This document shows, in pieces, positions 8,046-16,439 of a stretch of 64,000 nucleotides of DNA; position 1 is the first letter of the stretch, and every line of letters starts with the position of its first letter. The notes under the pieces are model-generated. The model ran no database searches. It saw only the letters and a list, made by a program, of their open reading frames with translations, and had not been told where the DNA came from. This DNA comes from Paraburkholderia sp. HP33-1 (GTDB taxonomy: Bacteria > Pseudomonadota > Gammaproteobacteria > Burkholderiales > Burkholderiaceae), in the NCBI RefSeq assembly GCF_021390595.1, contig NZ_JAJEJR010000003.1:496001-560000 (forward strand), read 5' to 3'. A program made the position numbers and the translations under genes.

Positions 8046-8663
8046 TCAGGCGAGTACCGATCGGAAGACGACTTCCATGAACTCATACAACGGCACGTCG
8101 TTTTTTTCCGCACGCATCCGCAGCAGCGCGCCTTCCCAGCTGTTCAAAATGAATTGAGCGAGCAACGCCGCGGGCAGTCGGCTGCCAATCGCGCCCGTCG
8201 CCTGGGCTTCGGCAATGCAACCCTCGAAGAGAGCTGCCCATGTGTGGAAATGCGTTGCGAGCCGCTCCCGGATCACCGCGCTGTGATCGGCTACTTCGAG
8301 ACTGAGATTGCCCATCAGGCAACCTCGCAGATATCCGCCCGCCCGATAGCCACGGATCCGTTCGTCGAAATACGTACGCAACCTCACCAGCGGCGCGATG
8401 CTCTCGTTGGTCAGGAGCGCGCGTAGTTCGCCAAGGCCACGTTCGAAATAGGCGTCGACCACTTCTTTCCCAAAATCTTCCTTGCTCTCGAAGTGGTTAT
8501 AAAAGGACCCCTTCGGTACTTCGACGGCGTCGACAATTTCCTTGATGCCGGTCGCGGCATAGCCGGAATCGTGCAGTAGCCGCACACCTGCCCGGAGCAG
8601 GTCGCCGCGCGTATGGACGTTGGGCCTGGGGCCACGGCGGCCTGCCGTCGTCTTCGCTTCCAT
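8046..8663 (-). CDS. TetR-family repressor, NemR/AcrR-like
   Basis: This 205-residue protein starts with a basic arm and a TetR helix-turn-helix: GVRLLHDSGYAATGIKEIVD, then VEVPKGSFYNHFESKEDFG at about residues 49-67 (the usual GxxxGxxYxHFxxKexL pattern). The C-terminal ligand domain matches the TetR_C_6-like type (LRTYFDERIRGYR...GCLMGNLSLE). It is divergent from the Old Yellow Enzyme gene. Two matching palindromic sites lie in the shared gap, one just ahead of this start, so autorepression and repression of the reductase are likely, relieved by electrophiles as in NemR. Confidence 0.88.
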   Translation of the reverse strand: MEAKTTAGRRGPRPNVHTRGDLLRAGVRLLHDSGYAATGIKEIVDAVEVPKGSFYNHFESKEDFGKEVVDAYFERGLGELRALLTNESIAPLVRLRTYFDERIRGYRAGGYLRGCLMGNLSLEVADHSAVIRERLATHFHTWAALFEGCIAEAQATGAIGSRLPAALLAQFILNSWEGALLRMRAEKNDVPLYEFMEVVFRSVLA

Positions 8664-8683
8664 CGAAGTTCTTCCATAAAATA

Positions 8684-8699
8684 AATGACCGGTCGTCTT
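8684..8699 (+). promoter_or_regulatory. TetR operator 1 (next to the tetR start)
   Basis: AATGACCGGTCGTCTT contains the perfect palindrome GACCGGTC and lies 20 bp upstream of the TetR start codon. A copy in opposite orientation sits at 8913-8928. Confidence 0.75.
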
Positions 8700-8912
8700 C
8701 TATTCTAGCGAGTGTGCATCGGCTGTCAAGGACAGAGAGGCGAATATATCTCTTGCCGCCATCATTTTTGGATGCTCGTCAAGCGCCGCGAAGTCCATGA
8801 AAAGCAAAGCCAGGCAAGAATTCCGCGCTGTGACGTGGCGTGACGTGGCGTGATGGGCCTTGGGGGCAGATTCAGACGCGCATGCAACCGGTCGCCCGTT
8901 CTTGACTAATAC

Positions 8913-8928
8913 AAGACGACCGGTCATA
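8913..8928 (+). promoter_or_regulatory. TetR operator 2 (on the reductase side)
   Basis: AAGACGACCGGTCATA is the reverse complement of operator 1 over 15 of 16 bases, centred on the same GACCGGTC. It lies about 105 bp upstream of the reductase start, within its likely promoter region. Paired sites suggest coordinated repression of both divergent units. The 230 bp between them and the reductase start hold no gene. Confidence 0.75.
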
Positions 8929-9033
8929 CTAACTTTACCAACTTTGGCCGGATACCCCCTGCCGCTCTGTCCCCGAAAGTCTCGAAACGGGCTTACGCCC
9001 TTGTCGCCGCACCTCCGTGCAAAGGATCTCCAG

Positions 9034-10143
9034 ATGCCCACGACATCGCTCTTCACACCGCTTGAAGTCGGACGTTACAAACTGGCCCATCGTGTCGTCA
9101 TGCCTCCGCTGACGCGCATGCGCGCTGGCGCCGGGAATGTCCCGAATCAACTTGCCCCCGAGTACTACGGCCAGCGTGCTACCGAAGGCGGCCTGATCAT
9201 TGCCGAAGCCACGCAGGTCACCGTCTCCGGGCAGGGTTACCCGGCGACTCCCGGCATCCATTCCCAGCAACAGGTGGACGGATGGCGGAACGTGACCGAC
9301 GCGGTACATGCGAAGGGAGGAATTATCTTCCTGCAGCTGTGGCATACGGGGCGCTCGTCGCATTCGAGCTTCCAGCCGAACGGCGAACTTCCGGTCGCGC
9401 CCTCGGCGATCGCCATCACCGGACAAACCGCGCTGACGCCGCACTGGAAGACGGTGCCGTACGAGACGCCGCGCGCACTCGAACTGGACGAGATCCCCGG
9501 GATCATCGACGGCTATCGCGAAGGTGCGCGCAATGCCATGGCCGCCGGATTCGACGGCGTGGAGATTCACGGCGCGAACGGCTATTTGCTGCAGCAGTTT
9601 CTGGACGATTGCTCGAACAAGCGCACCGATATTTACGGCGGATCGGTCGAGAACCGCGCGCGCCTGCTGATCGAGGTAACTGAAGCGGTGATCGAAGTCT
9701 GTGGCGCAGATCGCGTCGGCGCTCGCCTGTCACCGTTCGGCACCTACAACGATGTCGGGGACTCGGATCCGGTGGGGCTTTACGGGTACGTGCTGACGCG
9801 CCTGAAGGAACTCGGTATCGCGTACGTCAGCCTGATCGAGGCACGCACGAGCGCCGGAATGGAGATCGATACCCCGCAGGAAGTCAGCCAGCTCCGCCCC
9901 TTCTGGCCGGGCACCCTGATTCTCGCCGGTGGGTTCACGGCGGAGTCAGCTGACGAATCGATCCGATCGGGACAAGCCGACGCAGTGGCATTCGGCAGGC
10001 AGTTCATCGCGAATCCCGACCTGCCTGCCCGGCTCAAGCGGGGGGCGCCGCTCAACCGTCACGACCGCGCAACTTTCTACGGCGGCGGAGCAACTGGCTA
10101 TGTCGATTATCCCGCGCTGGAAACGGCGGGCCAGACGGAGTGA
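9034..10143 (+). CDS. nemA: Old Yellow Enzyme family alkene reductase (N-ethylmaleimide reductase)
   Basis: This 369-residue FMN enzyme has full family length. It begins LFTPLEVGRYKLAHRVVMPP with the conserved TRMRA segment. The substrate-binding His/Asn pair is in EIHGANGYLLQQFLDD, and the phosphate-binding end is in DAVAFGRQFIANPDLPARL. It reduces activated C=C bonds (enones, maleimides) and often nitro compounds using NAD(P)H, as a cytosolic detoxification step. The start at 9034 fits the family N-terminus; a longer frame upstream has no homologous sequence. It is divergent from a TetR regulator and followed by an SDR gene, forming an electrophile-response cassette. Confidence 0.92.
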   Translation: MPTTSLFTPLEVGRYKLAHRVVMPPLTRMRAGAGNVPNQLAPEYYGQRATEGGLIIAEATQVTVSGQGYPATPGIHSQQQVDGWRNVTDAVHAKGGIIFLQLWHTGRSSHSSFQPNGELPVAPSAIAITGQTALTPHWKTVPYETPRALELDEIPGIIDGYREGARNAMAAGFDGVEIHGANGYLLQQFLDDCSNKRTDIYGGSVENRARLLIEVTEAVIEVCGADRVGARLSPFGTYNDVGDSDPVGLYGYVLTRLKELGIAYVSLIEARTSAGMEIDTPQEVSQLRPFWPGTLILAGGFTAESADESIRSGQADAVAFGRQFIANPDLPARLKRGAPLNRHDRATFYGGGATGYVDYPALETAGQTE

Positions 10144-10223
10144 CGTCGACGTTTACCACGCCATGGACGTCGTGAGCCTCCCGGCTATTCAACCAACGAA
10201 GTGCCAATCCTTAAGGAATTGAT

Positions 10224-10874
10224 ATGAAAGTCGTCGTTCTCGCTGCCACTGGTCAGGTTGGCCGCACGGTCCTCAGCGAACTGATCAGCCGCGAACATCA
10301 AGTCACGGCGGTCGCGCGCAACCCGGACAAGCTTCCCAAGAGCATCAACAGCGTGCGCGATGATCTAAGCAGTGCCGACCGAATTGCGGAGATCATCGCC
10401 GGGGCGGATGCTGTCATCAGCGCCTTCGGACCTCCGAAGGAGGACGCGCGCTTCTTCAGCGATGTGAGTTACACGGATCAACTGGCCCACGTGATCGAGC
10501 GGGCGATTGCCGCCGTTCGCAAGGCCGGCGTTCCGCGCCTCATCATGGCAGGCGGATGCGGTTCGCTCTGGTTTTCGCCCGGTGTGACGGTGCTCGATTC
10601 CGGTCACTGGCCCGAGAAGCTGATTCCGATCGCAACTTCCCATATCAAGGCTTTTGCGGCGCTGAGGGGATCGGATATCAACTGGACGTATTTTAGCCCG
10701 CCGATGCTGATTGATCCGGGCGTGCGCACGGGCAAGTTCCGTCTTGGTAATGACGACCTCATCGTCGACGAACGAGGCAAGAGCTGGGTCTCCTTCGAGG
10801 ACTACGCGGTTGCTCTGGTCGATGAACTGGAGAAGCCTGCACACCAGCGCGCGCGCTTCACGATCGGCTACTAA
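10224..10874 (+). CDS. NAD(P)-binding atypical short-chain reductase (NmrA/SDR-a5-like)
   Basis: The protein has 216 residues. The N-terminal Rossmann motif VVLAATGQVGRTVLSELI fits the GxxGxxG type of atypical SDRs, followed by AVARNPDKL for cofactor selection. The middle shows RLIMAGGCGSL, and the C-terminal part WTYFSPPMLIDPG is typical of the NAD(P)H-binding family close to YesF/YwnB. The canonical YxxxK dyad is not evident, as usual in this branch. It lies 80 bp downstream of the reductase, so co-transcription is likely, perhaps with a role in quinone or redox sensing. Confidence 0.85.
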   Translation: MKVVVLAATGQVGRTVLSELISREHQVTAVARNPDKLPKSINSVRDDLSSADRIAEIIAGADAVISAFGPPKEDARFFSDVSYTDQLAHVIERAIAAVRKAGVPRLIMAGGCGSLWFSPGVTVLDSGHWPEKLIPIATSHIKAFAALRGSDINWTYFSPPMLIDPGVRTGKFRLGNDDLIVDERGKSWVSFEDYAVALVDELEKPAHQRARFTIGY

Positions 10875-11067
10875 GAAGTCTGCGTTCGGGTGCCGCAGTC
10901 AGCACCCGAGGCAAACGGCCGCTTTGGGCCCGATCTGAAGGTCCGTTCCGGGTCGCGAGTACGCGTTCACTTGCATCAGCACCCGACATTCGAGGCTATG
11001 ACGGCGCGAACGACGGCGAAGCGCCTATCAGCCGCCTCACAGTGACCGACACTCCAACGTCAGCAAA

Positions 11068-11461
11068 GGCCGAAAAGCGGCAGGCGACCGGCGTAGACGT
11101 ATGTCCGTTGGACTTTGCGATGCGTGATAACACCCCGATCGTTGATGCCGACGGCAGGGTTGAGCAGAACGAAATGTTCGACAACTTCGCCCGGCTCCCG
11201 GAGGCCGAATCGCTCAAAGCCGAACACCGCGCTGTCAATCGACAGAGGAAGGCGCAGTTCTGTGATCTTCTTCGCTGCCGTTTTTGTTGATGTCTTCTTC
11301 GTGGCTATACGACTCCTTGGAGAATGCGCGATTGTTATTGAGGCTTTTTGTTTGACTTGGCAGATGGCTTTGCCGGTTTGGTGTCCGGCTGCGTCGCTGT
11401 CGCAAGCAGGCGCCGGGCTGCATTGAGCCGGACCGGAGAGATGGGCGGCTTACTCTGGCCG
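11068..11461 (-). repeat. 394-bp inverted repeat, copy 2
   Basis: Reverse complement of 4173-4566 with one observed mismatch. Its outer end abuts the terminus of an IS1182-like remnant (11462 onwards), which suggests that the element carried or captured this arm. It contains a truncated end of the XRE-type gene and the same start-less reading frame. Confidence 0.93.
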
Positions 11462-11710
11462 AGGTTGTGTAAAAACGCCTGAACCGGCAGGCCGGCAGAG
11501 CACGTGTGAGACCGCGTGTTCGCAGTTGCGGTTCGCCTACGAGTTTTTTGATTGCACTATGCCGTCGAGCATAACAGGCGTGAGATCACGCGCCTGCCAG
11601 CCTCATCGCTCGCAGTGTCCTGGCGAAGCCGAGAACCCTGATGACGCGCTTGAGGTTATATGCCAGCACATGCAGGCTCATTTCAGTCGAGACGTACCCA
11701 AGCCTGCGCG
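11462..11710 (-). mobile_element. Remnant of an IS1182-like element (transposase C-terminus)
   Basis: The minus strand at about 11586-11710 encodes YVSTEMSLHVLAYNLKRVIR and then VLGF, a strong signature of the C-terminus of IS1182-type transposases, ending at a stop at 11586. GAGGTTGTGTAAAAACGC at 11461-11478 looks like the terminal repeat of such an element. The rest of the transposase is missing or scrambled, so the element is inactive. Confidence 0.65.
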
Positions 11711-11882
11711 TCTGGGCTTGTCGAGGTGAGCTTGGGCTTGCACGCCGCGCACCCCCGGCGCCGCGCATTGCGCATGCACGAACCCGACTGCGCGACATGC
11801 CTTGTCCGAGCCGCGTGTGCGCGGAAAGGCGTCGATGGACAGATGGGTGTCAACACCCATCTGTCCGGGCTGGTTTCACGAA

Positions 11883-12101
11883 TATCCCGTCACGCGGGAA
11901 TTATCATCCAGTCCGGCCGAGCACACGCTTTATTCCCTCGTTTCGGGAATTAAAGCATTGGCTGGTCACGATGTCATGTTTTTCCCTCATGGCGGGAATT
12001 ATCAGTTCGAACCGTCGAATTTCCTCTATAATTCCCATATTTGAGTCATTATGTGGACGATGCCCTGTCCGCAAACATTAATTCCCGCGAGGTAGGAAAT
12101 A
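11883..12101 (+). promoter_or_regulatory. Five evenly spaced operator-like palindromes and promoter of hipBA locus 1
   Basis: Five copies of a TTCCC-N7-GGGAA palindrome begin at 11884, 11933, 11982, 12032 and 12082, so the spacing is 49, 49, 50 and 50 bp. The first three are nearly perfect, with flanking ATTA. The fourth keeps only its left half well, and the fifth covers the ribosome site and reaches the hipB start. A perfect TATAAT (12027-12032) overlaps the fourth site. HipB proteins bind such dyads cooperatively, so this is a strong autorepression array. Confidence 0.85.
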
Positions 12102-12394
12102 TGGCCCGTACCGTCACGCGCCCCCTCCCGACGCCCGACCCGCTCGCACGCGACATGGCCGCGCTGGGCATGCTCGTGCGCAACCGGCGTGCGCAGAGTG
12201 AGCTGGGCATCGTGGATGCCGCCGACCAGCTCGGCGTGTCCAAGAGTGCACTGTCCCGGCTCGAAAACGGCAAACCGGTCAATCTGGACATGCTGTTTCG
12301 GGTGCTCGAAGGCCTCGGCCTGAGCATGCTCGTCGTGACAAAGAACGAAGCGCTCAAGGCGGTGCGTGTGCTGCGCCCGTCGCAGGAGGCGTGA
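12101..12394 (+). CDS. hipB: HipB-like XRE antitoxin (locus 1)
   Basis: This 97-residue protein carries a Cro/C1 helix-turn-helix, DAADQLGVSKSALSRLENGK at about residues 46-65, followed by NLDMLFRVLEGLGLSMLVV, the usual HipB core. A short Lys/Arg-containing tail follows. It neutralises HipA and represses the operon by binding palindromes, five of which precede it. The stop overlaps the hipA start (TGATG), so both are made in fixed ratio. Confidence 0.9.
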   Translation: MARTVTRPLPTPDPLARDMAALGMLVRNRRAQSELGIVDAADQLGVSKSALSRLENGKPVNLDMLFRVLEGLGLSMLVVTKNEALKAVRVLRPSQEA

Positions 12395-13806
12395 TGGAGC
12401 ACCGCCTGCTGGTTGCCACCAACACCGAACGGGTCGGGCATATCGGCTTCGACGCCGCGCAGGACCAGTACACCTTCAACTACACGCAGGCGTGGCCCGG
12501 CCGTGAGGGCGCGTTCCCCCTGTCGCCGCACATTCCGCTGACCGGCGATGTGCCACGCTCCGGCGTCGTCCACCGGTTTCTGGCCAACCTGCTGCCGGAG
12601 GGGCGCGCGCTCGAAATCGCGTCGGTGATGTACCAGATGTCGAAAGACAACATCTTCGGACTGGTGCGCATGCTCGGCAAGGAACCCGTCGGGGCGCTGA
12701 GTTTTCTCGCTGAGGCCGCGCGGGGCCAGGACGCCGGTGTGGCGCAGTCTGCGGAAGGTCCTGCCGAACCTGCGATCGCCATCGAGCTTGAGCCTATCAG
12801 GCGGGAAATCAGCAATGAGGAGCTAAGTGCGCGCATCCGCGAGCGCGACAACATTCCGTTCCCGGTCTGGGATGGGAAGGTACGCCTGTCGGTGGCCGGC
12901 TACCAGGACAAGTTGCAGGTGCTGGTCGACGAAGCGGATGGCCGCATCTTCCTCGTCGAGGGCTCGCTGAGCTCGACGCACATCCTGAAGCCGGAGACGC
13001 GCAACGCGCACACGCCATTCATGGTGGCCAACGAGCACTTCTGCATGACGTTCGCCCGACGCCTGCGACTGCCGGTGGCGCCAGTCACGCTGCGTCGGAC
13101 ACCCGACCCGGTTCTGCTGATCGAGCGCTTTGACCGGATCGTTGAGCGGTCCCCGGAAAACCCGCAACAGGCGCTCAAGGTGCTGCGCCGGCACGTCATC
13201 GACGGCTGCCAGGCGCTCGACCTTCCCGTGACGTTCAAGTACGAACGCAACTTCGGCAATACGCCGGACGTGCGCAACATCCGGGAGGGAGTGAGCTTCG
13301 AGAAGCTCTTTTCGCTCACGCCGCACCTGGACAACCCGGCGGCCGCGCGCACCTACATGATCCGCTGGGCGCTGCTGCAACTGCTTGTCGGCAACAGCGA
13401 CGCACACGGCAAGAACTTCTCGTTCTTCGTGGGTGAGGCGGGAATCCAGCCCACGCCCATGTACGACCTGGTGTCAGTGAATGCCTATGGAGAGTCGGTC
13501 GAACAGGAAATGGCCATGGGCTATGGCGATGAGTTCCGAATCGAAAACATCACCCCGTACGCCCTCGCCGATTTCGCGCACCGCACGGGCACCCGTCCCG
13601 CGATGCTCGCGCGCGAGATGCAGCGTATGGCAAATGCCGCCCTCAAGATAGCGCCCGAGCTCGCGCGCGAGGCGTTCTACACAGCCGAGGAACGCGAGCT
13701 CGTCCAGCGCGTGTCAGACTTCGTCTGCGGACAGGCCGGGCTTTTTCTCAAGCTCGCGCCCAGCGTGCCGAAGGTCGACCGGGCGCTATTTCAGGCGTCG
13801 GCATAG
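12394..13806 (+). CDS. hipA: HipA-type serine/threonine kinase toxin (locus 1)
   Basis: This 470-residue protein matches the family length. The N-terminal couple-HipA domain includes GAFPLSPHIPL and LLPEGRALE. The kinase part shows RLSVAGYQDKLQV, the ATP-loop HILKPE, LLIERFDR, the catalytic NSDAHGKNFSF, and the metal-binding YDLVS. In the E. coli system HipA phosphorylates glutamyl-tRNA synthetase and causes persistence. All key residues are present, so an active toxin is expected. It is translationally coupled to hipB. Confidence 0.92.
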   Translation: MEHRLLVATNTERVGHIGFDAAQDQYTFNYTQAWPGREGAFPLSPHIPLTGDVPRSGVVHRFLANLLPEGRALEIASVMYQMSKDNIFGLVRMLGKEPVGALSFLAEAARGQDAGVAQSAEGPAEPAIAIELEPIRREISNEELSARIRERDNIPFPVWDGKVRLSVAGYQDKLQVLVDEADGRIFLVEGSLSSTHILKPETRNAHTPFMVANEHFCMTFARRLRLPVAPVTLRRTPDPVLLIERFDRIVERSPENPQQALKVLRRHVIDGCQALDLPVTFKYERNFGNTPDVRNIREGVSFEKLFSLTPHLDNPAAARTYMIRWALLQLLVGNSDAHGKNFSFFVGEAGIQPTPMYDLVSVNAYGESVEQEMAMGYGDEFRIENITPYALADFAHRTGTRPAMLAREMQRMANAALKIAPELAREAFYTAEERELVQRVSDFVCGQAGLFLKLAPSVPKVDRALFQASA

Positions 13807-13845
13807 CGGACGTCGTCGATTCAATGTCGGTCCGTGTTCGTTAAG

Positions 13846-13917
13846 GTTTATTCGATGCCTGCCATCGGCCGCAGGAATGTGAATGCTTCCGCGCGTGCCG
13901 GCAGGCGTCGAATAAAC
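13846..13917 (+). repeat. 18-bp inverted repeat downstream of hipA
   Basis: GTTTATTCGATGCCTGCC (13846-13863) pairs with GGCAGGCGTCGAATAAAC (13900-13917) with one mismatch across a 36-bp loop. It lies 40 bp after the hipA stop in the otherwise gene-free stretch 13807-14188. It has no T-run, so it is not a standard terminator; a relic of element ends or a recombination site is possible. Confidence 0.7.
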
Positions 13918-14188
13918 CCGATGGAGGAAACCGCGGAGTGCTCCGATGTGGTCGGAACTCGCCGCTATGGCGATTGATAGGTCAGGATGCTCAGCGATGT
14001 CGGATGCGGTGCGGCCAGGCGGGATGCTGGACAGGCGCGGAAGCCGTAGCGAAGCGGCGCTGTCGGGCAATCACGATGGTGAAGCAGACGAGGGAGGCGC
14101 TTTGCGAAGCGCCAGGCGCAAACGTCCGCTCGTGGGCCGCGTTGCCGCAAAGCCGACGGTCGGTTCAGATATCGGGGAACCGTTGCGC

Positions 14189-15358
14189 TCATGTCTGACC
14201 CCGGCACATCGGTGGTGCGCGGATCGGGGCGCTGCGCGCGAGGATATCGACGACGATCATCGGTGCGCCGCAGCGCCGGCAGATGAACACGGTCCGGACT
14301 GCGATGACGGTGTCGTGCGGTGACGGGCTGACCCCGGGTGCGACGTGCAGCAGATCGCGCACCTTCGCGAGACTGGCGCGGCGCACCGGGTTGGCGAGCA
14401 GCCCGTAGTGACGGATCCGATGGAAACCACCGGGCAGCACATGGAGCAGGAAGCGGCGCATGAATTCGCCGGCCTCCAGCGTCATGGTCTTGTAGCGGGT
14501 GCGTCCCTTCGTACGGTAATCCTTCCAGCGGAACGTCACGCCACGCTCATCGAAGGCGATCAGGCGCTGGTTGGAGATGGCGACGCGGTGCGTGTAGCGG
14601 GAGAGGTACTCGAGCACCGCCTTCGGTCCGGCGAACGGGCGCTTGGCGTAGACCACCCATTCGCAGCTACGCAGCGGCGCAAGCCACCGGGCAAAGGAAG
14701 CGGGATCAGCGAGCCTGGTGTACTCGCCGAAGAACTGCAGCTGGCCATGCCGGTGGGCCACTTCGAGCGCTTCGAGGAAGCGCCGGCGGAACAGGCGTGA
14801 GAGCACGCGCACGGGCAGGAAGAAGCCGGGCCGGCACGCAATCCAGCGCTCACCGTCAGGCGACAGCCCGCCACCGGGGACGATGCCGTGCACATGCGGG
14901 TGATGCGTGAGCGCCGAGCCCCAGGTGTGCAGTACGAGGGTGGCGCCAATCTGGGCGCCGAGATGCCTGGGATCGGCGGCGATCGTGCGCAGCGTGTCGG
15001 CGGCGATGTCGAGCAGCAGGCCGTAGATGATCCGTTTGTTGTACCAGGCGATCGCACTGACGGGCGCGGGCAGCGTGAAGACGACGTGGAAGTATTCGAC
15101 GGGTAGCAGGTCGGCCTGGCGTGCCTCCAGCCAGCGGTGTGCGGCGCTGGCCTGGCACTTCGGGCAATGCCGGTTGCGACAGGAGTTGAAGGACACCTCT
15201 GACCTTGCGCAGCCTGAACAGCGCAGCACATGTCCGCCCAGTGCCGCCGTGCGGCACCGTTCGATGGCCGACATGACCTTCAGCTGCCCCAGGCTCAGGT
15301 GTGCCGTGGCTCGCCACGCTGGCCCGTGGCTGCGGAAGATGTCCGCAACCTCCAGCAT
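14189..15358 (-). CDS. IS91/IS801-family HUH transposase
   Basis: This 389-residue protein has full length. The N-terminal zinc-binding region contains C-x2-C and SCRNRHCPKC. The HUH metal motif is HHPHVHG at about residue 150, and the relaxase-type tyrosine region is YLSRYTHRVAIS. It nicks single-stranded DNA and drives rolling-circle transposition from the ori end. It begins 21 bp after the recombinase stop, so the two genes form one operon. The protein shows no internal disruption. Confidence 0.93.
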   Translation of the reverse strand: MLEVADIFRSHGPAWRATAHLSLGQLKVMSAIERCRTAALGGHVLRCSGCARSEVSFNSCRNRHCPKCQASAAHRWLEARQADLLPVEYFHVVFTLPAPVSAIAWYNKRIIYGLLLDIAADTLRTIAADPRHLGAQIGATLVLHTWGSALTHHPHVHGIVPGGGLSPDGERWIACRPGFFLPVRVLSRLFRRRFLEALEVAHRHGQLQFFGEYTRLADPASFARWLAPLRSCEWVVYAKRPFAGPKAVLEYLSRYTHRVAISNQRLIAFDERGVTFRWKDYRTKGRTRYKTMTLEAGEFMRRFLLHVLPGGFHRIRHYGLLANPVRRASLAKVRDLLHVAPGVSPSPHDTVIAVRTVFICRRCGAPMIVVDILARSAPIRAPPMCRGQT

Positions 15359-15379
15359 GAGGCGTGACAGCGCGCGGGC

Positions 15380-16255
15380 CTACTCGGAGGGCAGACGGTC
15401 CAGCGGACTGGTGACCTCGTGCAGCAGGTCGGTGGCCACCTGGACGTAGAGCGCGGTGTTCTCGAGCTTCGCATGGCCGAGCAGCACCTGGATCACGCGG
15501 ATGTCCACCTTCTGTTCGAGCAGGTGTGTCGCGAAGCTATGGCGCAGCGTGTGCATGGACACGCGCTTGTCGATGTTCGCAGCCTCGGCGGCGGCATGAA
15601 TGGCACGGTTCAGCTGTCGCGTGCTTAATGGATCGAGCGGGTCGAGCCCGGGAAACAGCCACCCACCATCGAGCATCCTGCCCTGCGTACGGGCCACGCG
15701 CCACCACACACGCAGACGCTCAAGCAGCACCGGCGAGAGCATGGCGTAGCGGTCACGGCGGCCCTTGCCCTGCTCGATACGCAGTGTCATGCGTTCGCTG
15801 TCAACGTCGGTGACCTTCAGCGCGACCACTTCGCTGGCACGTAGCCCCGCGCCGTACGCGACCGACAGCGCGGTCTGGTGCTTCAGGTTGCCGGCGGCCT
15901 CGATGAGCCGCCGCACTTCATCGGGGCTGAGCACGACGGGTAATACGCGGGGCACGCGCACGGGTTGCATCCTGACCATCAGCTCGGGCCGGTCGAGCGT
16001 GACTGTGAAGAAGAACTTCAGGCCGGTGATCGCATGGTTCAGGGACACGGCCGAGGTGCCGTGGTCGACCAGATAGAGCTGGTAGCGCCGCAGGTCCTCG
16101 ACGGTGGCCGTGTCAGGTGAGCGCCCGAGAAACCGGGCGAACTCACGCACAATGTGCAGATAGATGTCCTGCGTCTTGGGGGCAAGCTGGCGCATGCGCA
16201 TGTCGTCGATCATGCGCTGGCGCAGCGGACTGACGTTTGACTGTGAGGAGGTCAT
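15380..16255 (-). CDS. Tyrosine recombinase of the IS91-like element (XerC/D type)
   Basis: This 291-residue protein starts at ATG 16255 behind GAGGAGGTC. It has an N-terminal SAM-like DNA-binding domain (LAPKTQDIYLHIVREFARFL). The catalytic domain contains GAGLRASEVVALKVTD (first Arg), HTLRHSFATHLLE (H-x-x-R), LLGHAKLENTALYV, and the nucleophile Tyr in TALYVQV. In IS91-type elements such recombinases probably resolve or assist integration. All catalytic residues are visible. Confidence 0.92.
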   Translation of the reverse strand: MTSSQSNVSPLRQRMIDDMRMRQLAPKTQDIYLHIVREFARFLGRSPDTATVEDLRRYQLYLVDHGTSAVSLNHAITGLKFFFTVTLDRPELMVRMQPVRVPRVLPVVLSPDEVRRLIEAAGNLKHQTALSVAYGAGLRASEVVALKVTDVDSERMTLRIEQGKGRRDRYAMLSPVLLERLRVWWRVARTQGRMLDGGWLFPGLDPLDPLSTRQLNRAIHAAAEAANIDKRVSMHTLRHSFATHLLEQKVDIRVIQVLLGHAKLENTALYVQVATDLLHEVTSPLDRLPSE

Positions 16256-16439
16256 GATTCGGCTCCTGCTGGAGAACGAGGCGGATTGCCTCATTCGCCA
16301 ACATACGGAACCGCGATGCCGGCCTCTCCCTGACCACCGGCGTCTGACCGTAGCCCCTACCGCGCGAGCGGTTTAGTCCGCCGGCCAGGACCGGCCGGTG
16401 GCTCAGGCTTTCACACGGACATTCGAACGTCGCATCCAC

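Larger units (their letters stand above)
14189..16379 (-). mobile_element. IS91-like element with tyrosine recombinase and HUH transposase
   Basis: Two leftward genes form the unit: a tyrosine recombinase followed by a Y2-type HUH transposase, an arrangement known from IS91-family elements of proteobacteria. The outer end is placed at 16379 because 16298-16379 is identical (82 bp) to the reverse complement of 63919-64000, where a second copy begins. The left end is not defined. IS91 elements move by rolling-circle replication and can drag adjacent DNA. Confidence 0.8.

Noticed and set aside
13786..14070. A 94-codon minus-strand frame after hipA
   Set aside because: It overlaps the hipA end, has no ribosome site and contains the inverted repeat; protein character is unconvincing.
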